64,000 bases of DNA from assembly GCF_003860465.1 (NCBI RefSeq), contig NZ_CP034183.1:1-64000 (forward strand), written 5' to 3'. The notes below the pieces were generated by a model, which searched no databases, was not told where the DNA came from, and worked only from the letters and a program-made list of their open reading frames with translations. Every line of letters starts with the position of its first letter. The first letter of the stretch is position 1. Origin of the DNA: Deinococcus psychrotolerans (GTDB lineage: Bacteria; Deinococcota; Deinococci; Deinococcales; Deinococcaceae). This document shows positions 1 through 9,702 of the stretch, piece by piece. The translations under genes were made by a program, and so were the position numbers.

Positions 1-490
1 ATGCAGGGGCATGGACGAATTTTGTTGGTGGACGACAATCCCAACGATTTGGAGTTGGCGCTGGTCGCCTTCGAGAAATCGGGCCGTGCTCCTGAAGTGA
101 CGGTGGCCCGCAGCGGTCAGGAAGCCATGCGGGCTGCTGACGCGGGCGGTCAAGCCGGCTGTCCGCGCTGAGCAGGCCGTAACCCACTTGCCGGATGTGG
201 TGCTGCTTGACCTCAACATGCCGCAAATGGACGGCTTGGCCGTGCTGGAAGCGATTCGGGCGCAGCCGGGCTTGGAAGGCTTGCCGGTGGTGATCTTATC
301 GACCAGCCGCGAGGAGCGTGATATTCGGGCCTGCTACAAGAGAGGCGCGAGCGCTTACGTCGTCAAGCCGGTCGAATTTGAGCAGTTTCTGACCACGCTC
401 AGCGCCACCTCTGACTTCTGGACGCGCCTTAACGAGCATCCGCAGCCGATCAAACAACCCGAGAGTGCCGAGGTGTCGGGCAGCAATTGA
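1..490 (+). pseudogene. Response regulator (CheY/Rcp1-like receiver), frameshifted
   Basis: This is a single-domain receiver split between two frames. Frame 1 from the ATG at base 1 encodes the N-terminal half with the LLVDDNPND acidic pocket (D11, D12) and the VARSGQEAM segment, then stops at TGA 169-171. The C-terminal half continues one base off: PDVVLLDLNMPQMDG carries the phosphoacceptor Asp, followed by the VILSTS switch region and VVKPVEF with the conserved Lys. The frame must shift between about 130 and 165. An intact paralogue lies at 54800-55240, ending with the same KPVEF signature, so the alignment is secure. It could be a decayed gene or a one-base sequence error. An output domain is absent, as in Rcp1-type regulators that pair with phytochrome kinases. 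The gene may begin upstream of the window. Confidence 0.8.
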
Positions 491-527
491 GGCACACTAA
501 AATGAAGCGCAGCGCGTTTTAGGCGTC

Positions 528-533
528 TAGAAT
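528..533 (+). promoter_or_regulatory. -10 hexamer for leaderless coaX mRNA
   Basis: TAGAAT ends 8 nt before the coaX ATG and no Shine-Dalgarno sequence is present. This spacing puts the transcription start at or next to the start codon. No convincing -35 is seen. Confidence 0.6.
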
Positions 534-541
534 ACAACTTC

Positions 542-1339
542 ATGCCCGCTTCTCCGCTCTCCACTGCCCGCTTTCCGCTGCTGGCCATCGACATCGGCAA
601 CACCAGCACGGTGCTGGGCCTCGCTGACCCAGACTTGAAGCTCCGCCAAACCTGGCGCGTCCGCACCAACCGCGACCTCTTGCCCGACGATCTGGCGCTG
701 CAACTCAGCGGCCTCTTCCACCTTAGCGGCCTCGAACCGCCGCACAGCGCCGTGCTGAGCAGCGTGGCCCCGCCAGTGGGCCAAAATTATCTGCTGGCGC
801 TGCGCCAACACTTCGGGATTAAGGCCTTTGAAGTTAATACCCAAAATCTGCCGGACGTTCACGTGGAACTGAGCCAGCCCAGCAACGTGGGCGCAGACCG
901 CCTGTGCAATCTGTTCGGCGCTGAAAAGTACCTCAACGGCTTTGAGTACGCTATCGTCGTGGATTTCGGCACCAGCACCAATTTCGACGTGATTGGTAAG
1001 GGGCGGCGCTTTATCGGCGGCGTGTTGGCCACCGGAGCGCAGGTGTCTGCCGACGCGCTGTTCGCCCGCGCCGCCAAGTTGCCGCGCATCAGCTTGGAAG
1101 CGCCGGTGAGCGCCATCGGCAAAGACACGGTTCACGCGCTGCAATCTGGCTTGGTGTTTGGCTACGCCGAGATGGTGGACGGCCTGCTGCGCCGCATCCG
1201 CGCCGAATTACCCGCGCCCGCCGTGACAGTGGCGACCGGCGGCTTTGCCCGCACGGTGGAAGGCATCTGCCGCGAGATCGAGCATTACGACGATACCCTG
1301 ACCCTGCGCGGTTTGGTGGAGTTGTGGGCCAGCCGCTGA
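542..1339 (+). CDS. coaX: Type III pantothenate kinase
   Basis: CoaX phosphorylates pantothenate to 4'-phosphopantothenate, the first step of CoA synthesis, in the cytoplasm. The 265-residue product has the ASKHA-fold phosphate-1 motif AIDIGNTST (catalytic Asp about 17), a VGADR pantothenate-site motif, DFGTSTNFDVI (the family usually has DFGTATTFD) and GGVLATG. Length is normal for the family. The start is set by a TAGAAT hexamer 8 nt upstream. Type III enzymes need a monovalent cation and resist CoA feedback. It stands alone, convergent with terB. Confidence 0.95.
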   Translation: MPASPLSTARFPLLAIDIGNTSTVLGLADPDLKLRQTWRVRTNRDLLPDDLALQLSGLFHLSGLEPPHSAVLSSVAPPVGQNYLLALRQHFGIKAFEVNTQNLPDVHVELSQPSNVGADRLCNLFGAEKYLNGFEYAIVVDFGTSTNFDVIGKGRRFIGGVLATGAQVSADALFARAAKLPRISLEAPVSAIGKDTVHALQSGLVFGYAEMVDGLLRRIRAELPAPAVTVATGGFARTVEGICREIEHYDDTLTLRGLVELWASR

Positions 1340-1368
1340 AGATGGATTTGAGCGCAGTCAACAGCCCG

Positions 1369-1411
1369 TAAAAAAGAAAGGCAGGAGAGGAATTGATTTT
1401 CCCCTTCTGCC
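1369..1411 (-). terminator. Terminator after the TerB gene
   Basis: On the minus strand an imperfect GGCAGAAGGGGAA / TTCCTCTCCTGCC hairpin is followed by TTTCTTTTTT. It lies between the convergent coaX and terB ends. Confidence 0.6.
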
Positions 1412-1438
1412 CCGTTGTAAAAGCTGATTAAACGCTCG

Positions 1439-1894
1439 TTAGAGTCCGAATTCGCTCGGCTGGAGCTTTAGCGCATAGATAATATCGCGCATGATCATCT
1501 GCTCTTTTTCGTCGAAATCACCATCGGCATTGGCGATCACCACCGCCAGTTGGACGACGGCCCGCGCTTCTTCCTGCTTCTTGGCCGCCTTGCCGACGAC
1601 TTGAATCAATTCAATTTTGCCGAAATCAAAGTCGTTGGTGACTTTATCGCAGTAAGCGTCGTACTTGTCGCGCAATTTGCCCACGTCAAAAGACTTGAGC
1701 TTGTCGCTGCTGGTGATGAAAGCGGCGGTGCGGCTGCGCTCCTGGGTGTCGATCTTGCCGTCAGCGGCGGCGATCAGGGCGCAGGCGGCCATGCTGGCGT
1801 CGGCGAAAGTGGCGTTGTTGAAACGCGAAAAGCCTTCTTGCGTGGCGGCGACGCCTTGGTTGGCCAGCGTTTTGAGTTGATCCAGAAATCCCAT
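1439..1894 (-). CDS. TerB-family tellurite-resistance/stress protein
   Basis: The 151-residue protein is all-helical and matches the TerB domain. It has two acidic metal-site repeats, AAADGKID near residue 43 and ANADGDFDEKE near residue 121, placed as in other TerB proteins. TerB belongs to the ter system for tellurite, oxidative-stress and phage resistance and binds metal at the inner membrane face. Here it stands alone, with no terC/D/Z neighbours. A strong AAAGGAG lies 5 nt before the ATG, so this mRNA has a leader, unlike most of its neighbours. Confidence 0.85.
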   Translation of the reverse strand: MGFLDQLKTLANQGVAATQEGFSRFNNATFADASMAACALIAAADGKIDTQERSRTAAFITSSDKLKSFDVGKLRDKYDAYCDKVTNDFDFGKIELIQVVGKAAKKQEEARAVVQLAVVIANADGDFDEKEQMIMRDIIYALKLQPSEFGL

Positions 1895-1992
1895 GTTGTC
1901 TCCTTTGACTCAGGTGCTTGATCCTCAGGGTAAACGGGCGCGGTCTGGGAGTGCCAAGTTTGCCGCCCGATGTTCTGGTCAATCCTTAATCT

Positions 1993-2137
1993 TAAGTACG
2001 CCAAAGTTTATCTTGAGATAAACCGAGCGGAGCGGGCAGGCCCGAGAGGTGCGGTCAAGCGTCGTCATCGGCGCTGCTCTGGTCAAGACGCCGCTCTGCC
2101 CAAGATGCGGAATCCCGAAACGGTAATCTTGCTGTAC

Positions 2138-2140
<3 letters not shown>
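1993..2140. repeat. Small inverted-repeat element, family 1, copy A (148 bp)
   Basis: The ends are TAAGTACGCCA on the left and, read inward from the right, TAAGTACAGCA. Just inside the left end is an 18-bp perfect palindrome, GTTTATCT-TG-AGATAAAC, at 2006-2023. No coding capacity is seen. A second copy lies at 11914-12076; the two match closely over about 60 bp at the left and 45 bp at the right and diverge between. The right-hand TTA is the stop codon of the aldo/keto reductase gene read on the minus strand. Size and structure resemble the small non-coding repeats known in D. radiodurans. Confidence 0.8.
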
Positions 2141-3157
<1,017 letters not shown>

Positions 3158-3274
3158 GTGTACTCCCCCTTTACATTGCTCGTAAACGCTCACAAGTCTG
3201 GCCGCCCCTTGGCGCAGGCTTGGGAAGCTGGGCGGGTTTGTGGAGGCTTGGACAAGACTGCTTCCTGCGTAAAG

Positions 3275-3823
3275 TTACGGCGTCGCCAACCTGAAACTGA
3301 CCCCTACCGCGATACTGCTCGCGCCTCCAGCGTAATCGACCCCGAAATCGTGCGGGTTGAATTTGAACTGGGTCGCCACCGCGATGGTGTTGCCCTGGCG
3401 CGTCAGCTTGACCGGAGCGTTGAGCGTTTTACTGACACCTCTGAGGCTAAACTGCCCCGTCACGGTGCTGCTGACGGGTTGGCCTTCGGGCAAACTGCCC
3501 AGCCCCTGAACGCTGGTCAAGGTAAACACGGCGTCTGGAAACTGCGCTGCGCCCAGCGCTCCACGCATGTGTTCGTCGCGCAGGCTGTTGCCGGTCTTGA
3601 GCGAGGCGACATTGACCTTTAGCGTGCCGCCGACACTCGCCAGATCGTCAGGATTAATCTCAAGCGCCGCGCTGACTTGGGCCGTCTCGCCGTGTACTGG
3701 AATGATAATCACCCGGTAATCAAAGGCGGCCTGACCGCCGCTGGCTTTGTAAGGCGCGGCGCTTGCCAAACTGCTCAGGAGAAATAACCCGCCGAGCATC
3801 CAGCTTCCGACTCGTGTATTCAT
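3275..3823 (-). CDS. YceI-family periplasmic lipocalin-like protein
   Basis: The 182-residue product starts with a signal peptide (positive N-terminus, hydrophobic LGGLFLLSSLASA, cleavage near ASAAP) and then shows the YceI beta-barrel pattern. FSLRGVSKTLNAPVKL and NPHDFGVDY are characteristic YceI sequences. YceI proteins bind isoprenoid or fatty-acyl lipids in a barrel and are often induced by stress. It would act in the cell envelope. A TTGACA lies upstream, but no well-spaced -10 was found. Confidence 0.88.
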   Translation of the reverse strand: MNTRVGSWMLGGLFLLSSLASAAPYKASGGQAAFDYRVIIIPVHGETAQVSAALEINPDDLASVGGTLKVNVASLKTGNSLRDEHMRGALGAAQFPDAVFTLTSVQGLGSLPEGQPVSSTVTGQFSLRGVSKTLNAPVKLTRQGNTIAVATQFKFNPHDFGVDYAGGASSIAVGVSFRLATP

Positions 3824-3877
3824 GCTTTAGTTTGTCAAGCGGTTGTGAGATTAAATCCTCTATCGCCCGCGCCAGCT

Positions 3878-4000
3878 TACAGTGCTAAGTATGTGGTGCT
3901 CGGCACGGCTTTGGGCCTGAATTGCAAGCGGCGCTGCGGGGGCGGCTGACCCGTCCCTGACCAATAAAAAACCCCCGCCAGCAGCAGAGGTCTTTTTTTC
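3878..4000 (+). ncRNA. Candidate small transcript with a 9-codon leaderless ORF
   Basis: TACAGT at 3878-3883 lies exactly 7 nt before an ATG at 3891 that opens a 9-codon frame (MWCSARLWA, stop at 3918-3920). About 75 nt further is a hairpin followed on the plus strand by CTTTTTTT. Promoter-like element, start codon and terminator would define an RNA of about 110 nt, opposite to the flanking leftward genes. No homologue is known to me and the promoter hexamer could be chance. Confidence 0.3.
3963..3998 (-). terminator. Terminator downstream of mraY, possibly bidirectional
   Basis: On the minus strand ACCTCTGC / GCGGGGGT form an 8-bp stem with two G-U pairs, followed by TTTTTTATT. On the plus strand the same hairpin, with two mismatches, is followed by seven T. 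Confidence 0.6.
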
Positions 4001-4032
4001 TGTGAGCTACAAATTACTTTCTACAATCCTAC

Positions 4033-4956
4033 TTACCACTTCCCGCCCATCAGTCCCCAAGCGGCGGCAGTGGCCAGCGCCGTGATCATCCAAAAGCGCA
4101 CCGTGACCTGGGTTTCTTTCCAGCCGCTGAGTTCAAAATGGTGCTGAATCGGACTCATCTTAAAGACGCGCTTGCCGGTGGTCTTGAACGAAGCCACCTG
4201 AATGATGACGCTCAGCACCGCGACCACCGGAATAATCGCAGCAATCGGCAGCAGCCAGGCGTCGGCGTAGAGCACATAGACGCCTGCCGCCACCGCGCCG
4301 ATGGCGTGGCTGCCCATGTCGCCCATGAAGACGCGGGCCGGGTGGGCGTTGTACCACATGAAGCCGGTGACCGCGCCGACGAGCAGCAGCGCCGCGGCTG
4401 AAACGCTCAGAAACGGCAGCAGCACGATTAAGCTCACCCCGCCCAGCAGCCCGTCTAGGCCATCGGTGAAGTTAAAGGCGTTGACGGCGGCCACCATCAC
4501 CAAGGTAATCAGTACGGTGTCCCAGATGGGGCCGAAACTCTGCAGCAGCAAGTGAGACGAGAGCGGCGCGGCGAAGTAAGCGAACACTGCCCCGACGATG
4601 AGTTGCAGCGGAAACTTCTCGCGGGCCAGCAGCTCTTTTTTGCCGCCCACCATCCGGGAGCGGATCTTGAGTAAGTCGTCGATAAATCCGATCAGGCCCA
4701 TGCCGATGGCCGCTGCCACGATCAGGATTTCGCGCTCGGCGCTAAAGTTGGCGGCCCGCGCCCCGCTGAAAAAATACACCAGCCACATGGCCGCGAACGC
4801 CAGCACAAAGGCCACGCCGCCCGCTGTGGGCGTGCCTTCCTTTTGTAAATGGGTCTGCGGGCCTTCTTTGCGAACCGGCTGGCCCCAGCCACGCAATTTG
4901 GAGACGTGAATAAAAAAACCGAGTAAAAACCACGACAGCAGCGCCGTGAGAATCAT
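4033..4956 (-). CDS. mraY: Phospho-N-acetylmuramoyl-pentapeptide-transferase
   Basis: MraY transfers phospho-MurNAc-pentapeptide from UDP to undecaprenyl phosphate, making lipid I at the inner face of the cytoplasmic membrane. The 307-residue polytopic protein carries the family signatures in order: [18 protein letters not shown] (Mg-binding Asp pair), [28 protein letters not shown] and the HHFE loop ([16 protein letters not shown]). It is slightly shorter than the E. coli enzyme, with a short N-terminus. It follows murF and a lipoprotein gene on the same strand, after a gap of about 125 bp. No clear ribosome-binding site is seen. Confidence 0.95.
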   Translation of the reverse strand: MILTALLSWFLLGFFIHVSKLRGWGQPVRKEGPQTHLQKEGTPTAGGVAFVLAFAAMWLVYFFSGARAANFSAEREILIVAAAIGMGLIGFIDDLLKIRSRMVGGKKELLAREKFPLQLIVGAVFAYFAAPLSSHLLLQSFGPIWDTVLITLVMVAAVNAFNFTDGLDGLLGGVSLIVLLPFLSVSAAALLLVGAVTGFMWYNAHPARVFMGDMGSHAIGAVAAGVYVLYADAWLLPIAAIIPVVAVLSVIIQVASFKTTGKRVFKMSPIQHHFELSGWKETQVTVRFWMITALATAAAWGLMGGKW

Positions 4957-5082
4957 CGCGGGCCTGAGTGTGTACGGCCAAGTGTACGGAGAAGTTTTGG
5001 AAGATTAAGCACAATGCCAGAAGAATACCACGAAGCCATTTGACCTGAACTTCGTTTGAAATCCCTGTGAAAGTGGGCTGGT

Positions 5083-5856
5083 TTAAGGCCGCACTTCCCG
5101 CAAGTCTGGTAAAAAGACTCGAATCTGGCCCGCCGCGCTGAGCGTCACGATTCGCCCGTCCACTGCGCCGATCAGTCCGGGGCCGTGCGGCACACTGGCG
5201 ACAGGCTGATCGCCGCTGCCTAAGCGCTCTAGTGCGCTGCCGGTGAGTCGGTAGAGGCCCTGTCCGGTTTGGACGCTGGGAAGGCCGCTGACCGCCACGC
5301 CGCGCCCCGGCAGGCGGTAGAGGTAAGCGGGAGCGTCTATTCCCATCCGTGTAGGGCTGAGCAAGCTGGCAGGGCTGCCGGGGCGGTACAAGTTGCCGCC
5401 CACCAAGGCGTAGTCTTCGCCGTCGCCGCCGGTCAGCACGGCGCTGGGCGTGCCGAGAACGCCGCTTGCCGCCCCGCCGGAATAATTGAGGGCGGTGCCG
5501 TCCTGCAAATAAATGCGCTGCTGGCTGAGTTTGGCAACCCGCCCGACCACCCGCGTCTCCGGCGGGCCGTCTAAAGTCACGATCAGTCCGGCACTCGGTA
5601 GCGCCCCCCACGCCACGTTGCCTACCCAAGCGGCAGCCACAGCGGGCGCGGGCAGCGGTGCGAGCTGCGCCCTCAGGCTGGGAGCGCGGGCCACAAAGGC
5701 TTGCCCGCCTGACACCCAGGCCACGCCCACGTCGCTGAAATCGGCTTGAAAGGGGAGAGGAGCGCTCGGCTGCCGATGGGTTTGGGCAGGGGCGCAGGCG
5801 GTGAGCGCAGCCAGGAAAGGGGCGGCCAAGAAAGGGATAGACAGCCAGCGCTTCAC
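5083..5856 (-). CDS. Lipoprotein of unknown function between murF and mraY
   Basis: The 257-residue product begins with GTG in a 4-nt GTGA overlap with the murF stop, so translation is probably coupled. The N-terminus has a short basic stretch, a hydrophobic segment and an LTAC lipobox, predicting lipidation at Cys and export. The rest is rich in Gly, Val, Leu and Pro with repeating short beta-strand patterns (VGGNLYRPG, GRIVTLSAAG), suggesting a beta-propeller-like repeat, but no named domain is recognised. Its place inside the murF-mraY unit suggests an envelope role. The frame extends further upstream inside murF; the lipoprotein signal and overlap argue for the GTG. Confidence 0.75.
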   Translation of the reverse strand: MKRWLSIPFLAAPFLAALTACAPAQTHRQPSAPLPFQADFSDVGVAWVSGGQAFVARAPSLRAQLAPLPAPAVAAAWVGNVAWGALPSAGLIVTLDGPPETRVVGRVAKLSQQRIYLQDGTALNYSGGAASGVLGTPSAVLTGGDGEDYALVGGNLYRPGSPASLLSPTRMGIDAPAYLYRLPGRGVAVSGLPSVQTGQGLYRLTGSALERLGSGDQPVASVPHGPGLIGAVDGRIVTLSAAGQIRVFLPDLREVRP

Positions 5857-7145
5857 TTTTTTCCTGTCCAAACTGGATCGGCCCGCAGTTCCAGCAAAGC
5901 GTCCACCACGCTGTCCAAACCCACGCCCTCCGCCAGCCGCTTTTCCGGCGTCCACGAGATGCCCCGGCTGGCCTTGACCAAAATCACGTCGCCATCCCTG
6001 ACTTCGGCTCTCAGGGCGTCCAGCAGAGGCGGCACGCTGGTAAAAGCCCACTCGCCCAGCAGCTCGGCAAACGGGCCGACGCCGTAAGTCAAATCAGCGT
6101 GCTGGCGAGCCAGCGTTCCGACTTCGGCGTGCATGGCCCGCTCATCCTCGCCAAGTTCCAGCATTTGGCCCAGCACGCTGATCTTTCGGCCCCCAAACGT
6201 GCCCAGCGCTTCCAGTGCGGCTTTCATGCTCAGCGGCGAGGCGTTGTAGGTGTCGTCAATGACGGTGAAGCGCCCCGCCAGCACGCGGTAGCGGCCCCCC
6301 GGTACGCTGACCCCGCTCAGGCGCTCGGCGGCCCGTGTGAGGTCTAGGCCCGCCTGCTTGGCCAGTGCCAGCCCCAGCACGGCGGCTTCGGCCTGCACCC
6401 TGGAAGCGTGGGGCAAGTTCACGGGTACGTCTCCGAAAGTAAAAGAAGCTCCCTCGGCATTGACCGTCAGGTGCTGGCCCGCGAAACTCGCGCCTTCAAA
6501 ACCGTAGGTGTCCACGTCCGCGAACCACTCGGCGGCCTGCGGTGAGACGAGTCGGCGGGCCGCTTCCAAGATCACGCCTTTTTCCCTTGCCACGCCCGCC
6601 ACGCTGCCCAGCGCTTCCAAGTGCGCCGCGCCGATGCTGGTAATCACGCCCACGTCCGGTCGTACCAAGTCCACCAGTTCGCGCATTTCGCCGGGGCGGT
6701 CAATGCCCATTTCCACCACCAAAGGAGACCCGGAGCGCCCAAATTCCAGCAAAAAGCAGGCGATGGCGGGCAGGGTGTTGAAGACCGGCATAAAGTGCGC
6801 GTCCAGCGCGGCGGCGGCGTAACTTTTGGCGGTGGTTTTGCCCACGCTGCCGGTGATGCCGACGACCAGCGGATTGTGGCCGCGCTCGGCCGTGGCCCAA
6901 GTGAAGAGAGCGGCGCGGGCGTCAGTGACCCGCACGGCGCGGGGCACGTTCAAATCGGTGAGCACGAAGGGTGCGCCGCGCTCCAGAGCTTGCTCCACGA
7001 AGGCGTTGCCGTGCATCTGTTCACCGGGCAGCGCCACGAAGGCCGTCTCGGGGTCAGCTTGGCGCGAGTCCCAGGTCAGGCGGGCAGCGGGCCGCGCCTG
7101 CGGGTGAACCTCGGCGGCAAAAGGCAGATAGGTGGGGGAAAGCAT
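5853..7145 (-). CDS. murF: UDP-N-acetylmuramoyl-tripeptide--D-alanyl-D-alanine ligase
   Basis: MurF adds D-Ala-D-Ala to UDP-MurNAc-tripeptide in the cytoplasm, using ATP. The 430-residue protein has the Mur-ligase order: N-terminal substrate domain (TWDSRQADPETAFVALPG), central ATPase domain with the P-loop VVGITGSVGKTT, the VVEMGIDRPGEM segment, and DDTYNASPLSMKAAL at the start of the C-terminal domain. TATACT at 7153-7158, 7 nt before the ATG, indicates a leaderless mRNA. Transcription would run on into the lipoprotein gene and perhaps mraY. Confidence 0.95.
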   Translation of the reverse strand: MLSPTYLPFAAEVHPQARPAARLTWDSRQADPETAFVALPGEQMHGNAFVEQALERGAPFVLTDLNVPRAVRVTDARAALFTWATAERGHNPLVVGITGSVGKTTAKSYAAAALDAHFMPVFNTLPAIACFLLEFGRSGSPLVVEMGIDRPGEMRELVDLVRPDVGVITSIGAAHLEALGSVAGVAREKGVILEAARRLVSPQAAEWFADVDTYGFEGASFAGQHLTVNAEGASFTFGDVPVNLPHASRVQAEAAVLGLALAKQAGLDLTRAAERLSGVSVPGGRYRVLAGRFTVIDDTYNASPLSMKAALEALGTFGGRKISVLGQMLELGEDERAMHAEVGTLARQHADLTYGVGPFAELLGEWAFTSVPPLLDALRAEVRDGDVILVKASRGISWTPEKRLAEGVGLDSVVDALLELRADPVWTGKK

Positions 7146-7152
7146 GGAAAAG

Positions 7153-7158
7153 AGTATA
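7153..7158 (-). promoter_or_regulatory. -10 hexamer for leaderless murF mRNA
   Basis: On the minus strand TATACT (5 of 6 consensus bases) lies 7 nt before the murF ATG, and no Shine-Dalgarno sequence is present. Confidence 0.65.
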
Positions 7159-7219
7159 GGCAGGACGCTTGAGGCTCAGGCCAGCGCTTTCTAAGTTCCT
7201 CGCTTCTCACATCCCAAAT

Positions 7220-8812
7220 TCAGGGAATCACCACGTCCACCTGCGCTCCGGCTTCCAGCGAGAGCAGCAGCTTTAGCGGGGCGTCGCCGTGCTTGAGGAG
7301 GTAGGTCAGGAAATTCATCTCGCGCTCTTGGAGGTGGCCAGCGGGCAGCAGGTGTTTTTTGAGCCGGGTCAGTTGGCCGCTCTTGTCGTCCTCAGCGCGG
7401 GAGAGGGCCGAGTAGGCTTGCTGGCGGTGACGCTCCAAGCGGCTCATGGTGCGGTTCTTACTGCGCTCCACGCTGCTTTTCAGGGTCGGATCGAGCGCCG
7501 AGAGTTCGTTCATCAAAGCGCTGAACTCGCCTTCCAGATGATTGATCCGCTCCTGACTCAGCGCGGCGGCTTGCTGCTGACTTGCCAACGCCTTGCCGAG
7601 CGTGCCTTCAGGGCCTTGCTGAAACTGAGCCGCCGTGACGCCGAAACGCTCCAGCAGTCGGGCCACGTTCGGCTCCAGCCAAGTCACGCTCAGGCGCGGC
7701 CACAAGACCGGCTGCTCCAAGCCGTGAAGTTCGTAGACCCCGCGCAGCTCGGCAGCGTAGGCCAGTTCACCCGGCCCCACCACGAAGGCGGCAGTGGGCA
7801 GCAGGTAATCTTGGATGATGGGGCGCAGTCCAGCGGCGGGGGTAATCCGGCTCGGGTCGCTGTCTAAAAGGGAGAGCAGCTCGGCTTTGGTGTAGCCCTC
7901 GAAGGTTTTGCCGCCCTGCTGCGAGACGCGCAGCAAGGTGCGCTGGCCGCTCTCTTCTTCCACAAACAAGTTCGTCGATCCGGGCGGGCGGCGAAGCTGG
8001 GCGGTGTAGCCCTGCGCTCCGAGTTGCTCGGCGGCAGCTTCGATGCGCTGCGGGCCTTCAAGGGGGCGATCGATTTCGGCAGCCAGCGCCGGGGCCATCA
8101 AGCGGGCCAGCGCCGGATGCAGCGGGTCGAGCACGATCAGGCCGTGTTCGCCCAGCAGGGTGTACATCAAGCGGGCGAACACGTCGGCATACGCCCGGCC
8201 CTTGAAGGCAAAATCCAGACGTGAGCGCACCGCCGCTTTGTGCGTTTCGGGGGCGTCAAATTCGCTGATCAGTTCCAGCAGTTGCGCCGACCACTCGGCC
8301 CGCCAAGCGATGCGGCCCACCGGCACGCCGCGCGGCAAGTCGAGGCGCGGCTCAAATTCGCGCTCCGAAAAGTCGAGCAGATGGGTGGAGGCCACTTCAT
8401 CGGCGTCGTGATCCTGGCTGGCGATCCAAAACACCGGCAAAACCGGGCGCTCCTCAGTGCTGAGCTGACGGGCCAGTAAAATGGCGTCGGCGGCTTTGTG
8501 GACGCTGTACGCCGGGCCGCCCAGCAGTCCCGCTTGTTGTCCGGCCACCACCACCCGCGCTTCTGGGTGCGAGAGCTTTTCGAGTTGCGCGGCGAGCATT
8601 TTGGCGGCTGGGTCGGCTTTCTTGGCCGTGCCGTCCGGCAAGCCCACATCAAGGTGGTAAGCCCGCAGCGCGGCGGCCAGAGCGGGGCGGTCAAGAACGC
8701 GCTGCGCCTGCAAAAAGGCAGGCAAGTCGGCGGGCGTACGAGCAAAAAAATCGCTCAGGTGGCCCGCTCGGTAAGCGTCGAGCAGGGGCAGGCGGGCAGG
8801 CGCGGAAGTCAT
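7220..8812 (-). CDS. bshC: Bacillithiol biosynthesis cysteine-adding enzyme BshC
   Basis: BshC condenses cysteine with glucosaminyl-malate in the last step of bacillithiol synthesis, the low-molecular-weight thiol of Firmicutes and Deinococcota. The 530-residue protein has the Rossmann-like core signatures ARVVVAGQQAGLLGGPAYSV and LPVFWIASQDHDADEV, then a long coiled-coil region (QQAAALSQERINHLEGEFSALM) and a conserved C-terminus (REMNFLTYLLKHG). Length fits the family. The start is set at MTSAPARL, close to known BshC starts; the frame is open 10 codons further (8842). bshA and bshB are not in the window. Confidence 0.92.
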   Translation of the reverse strand: MTSAPARLPLLDAYRAGHLSDFFARTPADLPAFLQAQRVLDRPALAAALRAYHLDVGLPDGTAKKADPAAKMLAAQLEKLSHPEARVVVAGQQAGLLGGPAYSVHKAADAILLARQLSTEERPVLPVFWIASQDHDADEVASTHLLDFSEREFEPRLDLPRGVPVGRIAWRAEWSAQLLELISEFDAPETHKAAVRSRLDFAFKGRAYADVFARLMYTLLGEHGLIVLDPLHPALARLMAPALAAEIDRPLEGPQRIEAAAEQLGAQGYTAQLRRPPGSTNLFVEEESGQRTLLRVSQQGGKTFEGYTKAELLSLLDSDPSRITPAAGLRPIIQDYLLPTAAFVVGPGELAYAAELRGVYELHGLEQPVLWPRLSVTWLEPNVARLLERFGVTAAQFQQGPEGTLGKALASQQQAAALSQERINHLEGEFSALMNELSALDPTLKSSVERSKNRTMSRLERHRQQAYSALSRAEDDKSGQLTRLKKHLLPAGHLQEREMNFLTYLLKHGDAPLKLLLSLEAGAQVDVVIP

Positions 8813-8885
8813 GCGGGTATCATCATGCACCCTGCGGCGCACGGTTTGTGTTCATGGCTTCCAAACGCTTTCCCGCTAACGGTGC

Positions 8886-9560
8886 TCAGGCTCCCAGCGG
8901 CTGCCGAGCGGCCTTTTCCAAGCCGCCTCTGTCCATTACCACGATGCGGCGGTAGCCCAAATCGAGCAGGCCGCGCGAGCGGAACTCGCCGAGCAGCTTG
9001 GTGATGGTTTCGCGGGTGCTGCCCACTGCGTGCGCCAAATCCTGATGCGAGATGCGCCCACGCAGGGCGACTTGCTGATCGTGGTGCTCGCCGCTTTCGT
9101 TGGCCAGCTCCAAAAGGGCCAGCGCCAGCCGCTGCGAGACCTCCAAAAAGACCAATTGCGAGAGCCGGTCTTGCAGGCCGCGCGTCTGGCGCACCACCTG
9201 GGTGCTGAGCGCCACGCTGAGGTCGGGCGAGCGGCTCATCAAGTCGCGCAGGGCCTCGCCGCCGATCATCAGCGCGGAGAGGTCATCCATCGCTTCAGCG
9301 TAGAGGCCGTATTTGCCGTTGTCGAGCAGGGCGGTCAGGCCCAGCAGGTCGCCGGGGCCATGCACGTTGACCGTCACTTCGCGGGCACTTGCGCCCAGCC
9401 GGTAGAGCCGGGCGTGGCCGCTTTGCAGCATGTACAGCGTTTCAGCCGGGTCATCGGCGTGCAGCACAATGCTGCCGCGACTCCAGTGGTGTTGGCGAGT
9501 GGTGGAGAGGAGCGAAACGCGGGCCGCTTCGGGAAGGGCCGCAAGGAAGCCGGGCAACAT
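8886..9560 (-). CDS. Crp/Fnr-family transcriptional regulator
   Basis: The 224-residue protein has an N-terminal cyclic-nucleotide-binding-type beta-barrel (about residues 8-120; SRGSIVLHADDPAETLYML, GPGDLLGLTALL), a dimerisation helix and a C-terminal winged helix-turn-helix (GRISHQDLAHAVGSTRETITKLLGEFRSRGLL). The HTH matches the Crp recognition-helix pattern. No Fnr-type cysteine cluster is present, so oxygen sensing by an Fe-S cluster is unlikely. A TACTAT hexamer lies 5 nt before the ATG. Its targets are unknown. Confidence 0.88.
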   Translation of the reverse strand: MLPGFLAALPEAARVSLLSTTRQHHWSRGSIVLHADDPAETLYMLQSGHARLYRLGASAREVTVNVHGPGDLLGLTALLDNGKYGLYAEAMDDLSALMIGGEALRDLMSRSPDLSVALSTQVVRQTRGLQDRLSQLVFLEVSQRLALALLELANESGEHHDQQVALRGRISHQDLAHAVGSTRETITKLLGEFRSRGLLDLGYRRIVVMDRGGLEKAARQPLGA

Positions 9561-9702
9561 GCTTCATAGTATTTTCATGTATTGCCGGAGTAAAGGGAAG
9601 GCAAAGCACATTAGCAGCTACCAGTCAAGCGAGGCGCTGGATCAGTGCGCGTGCTAAACTGCGGCCCACAAGGACTTAGCCCCTACCTATGACCAAACAC
9701 CT

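Noticed and set aside
2006..2023. RDRM (radiation/desiccation response motif) in repeat copy A
   Set aside because: The palindrome GTTTATCTTGAGATAAAC differs from the DdrO operator consensus at core positions and belongs to the repeat.
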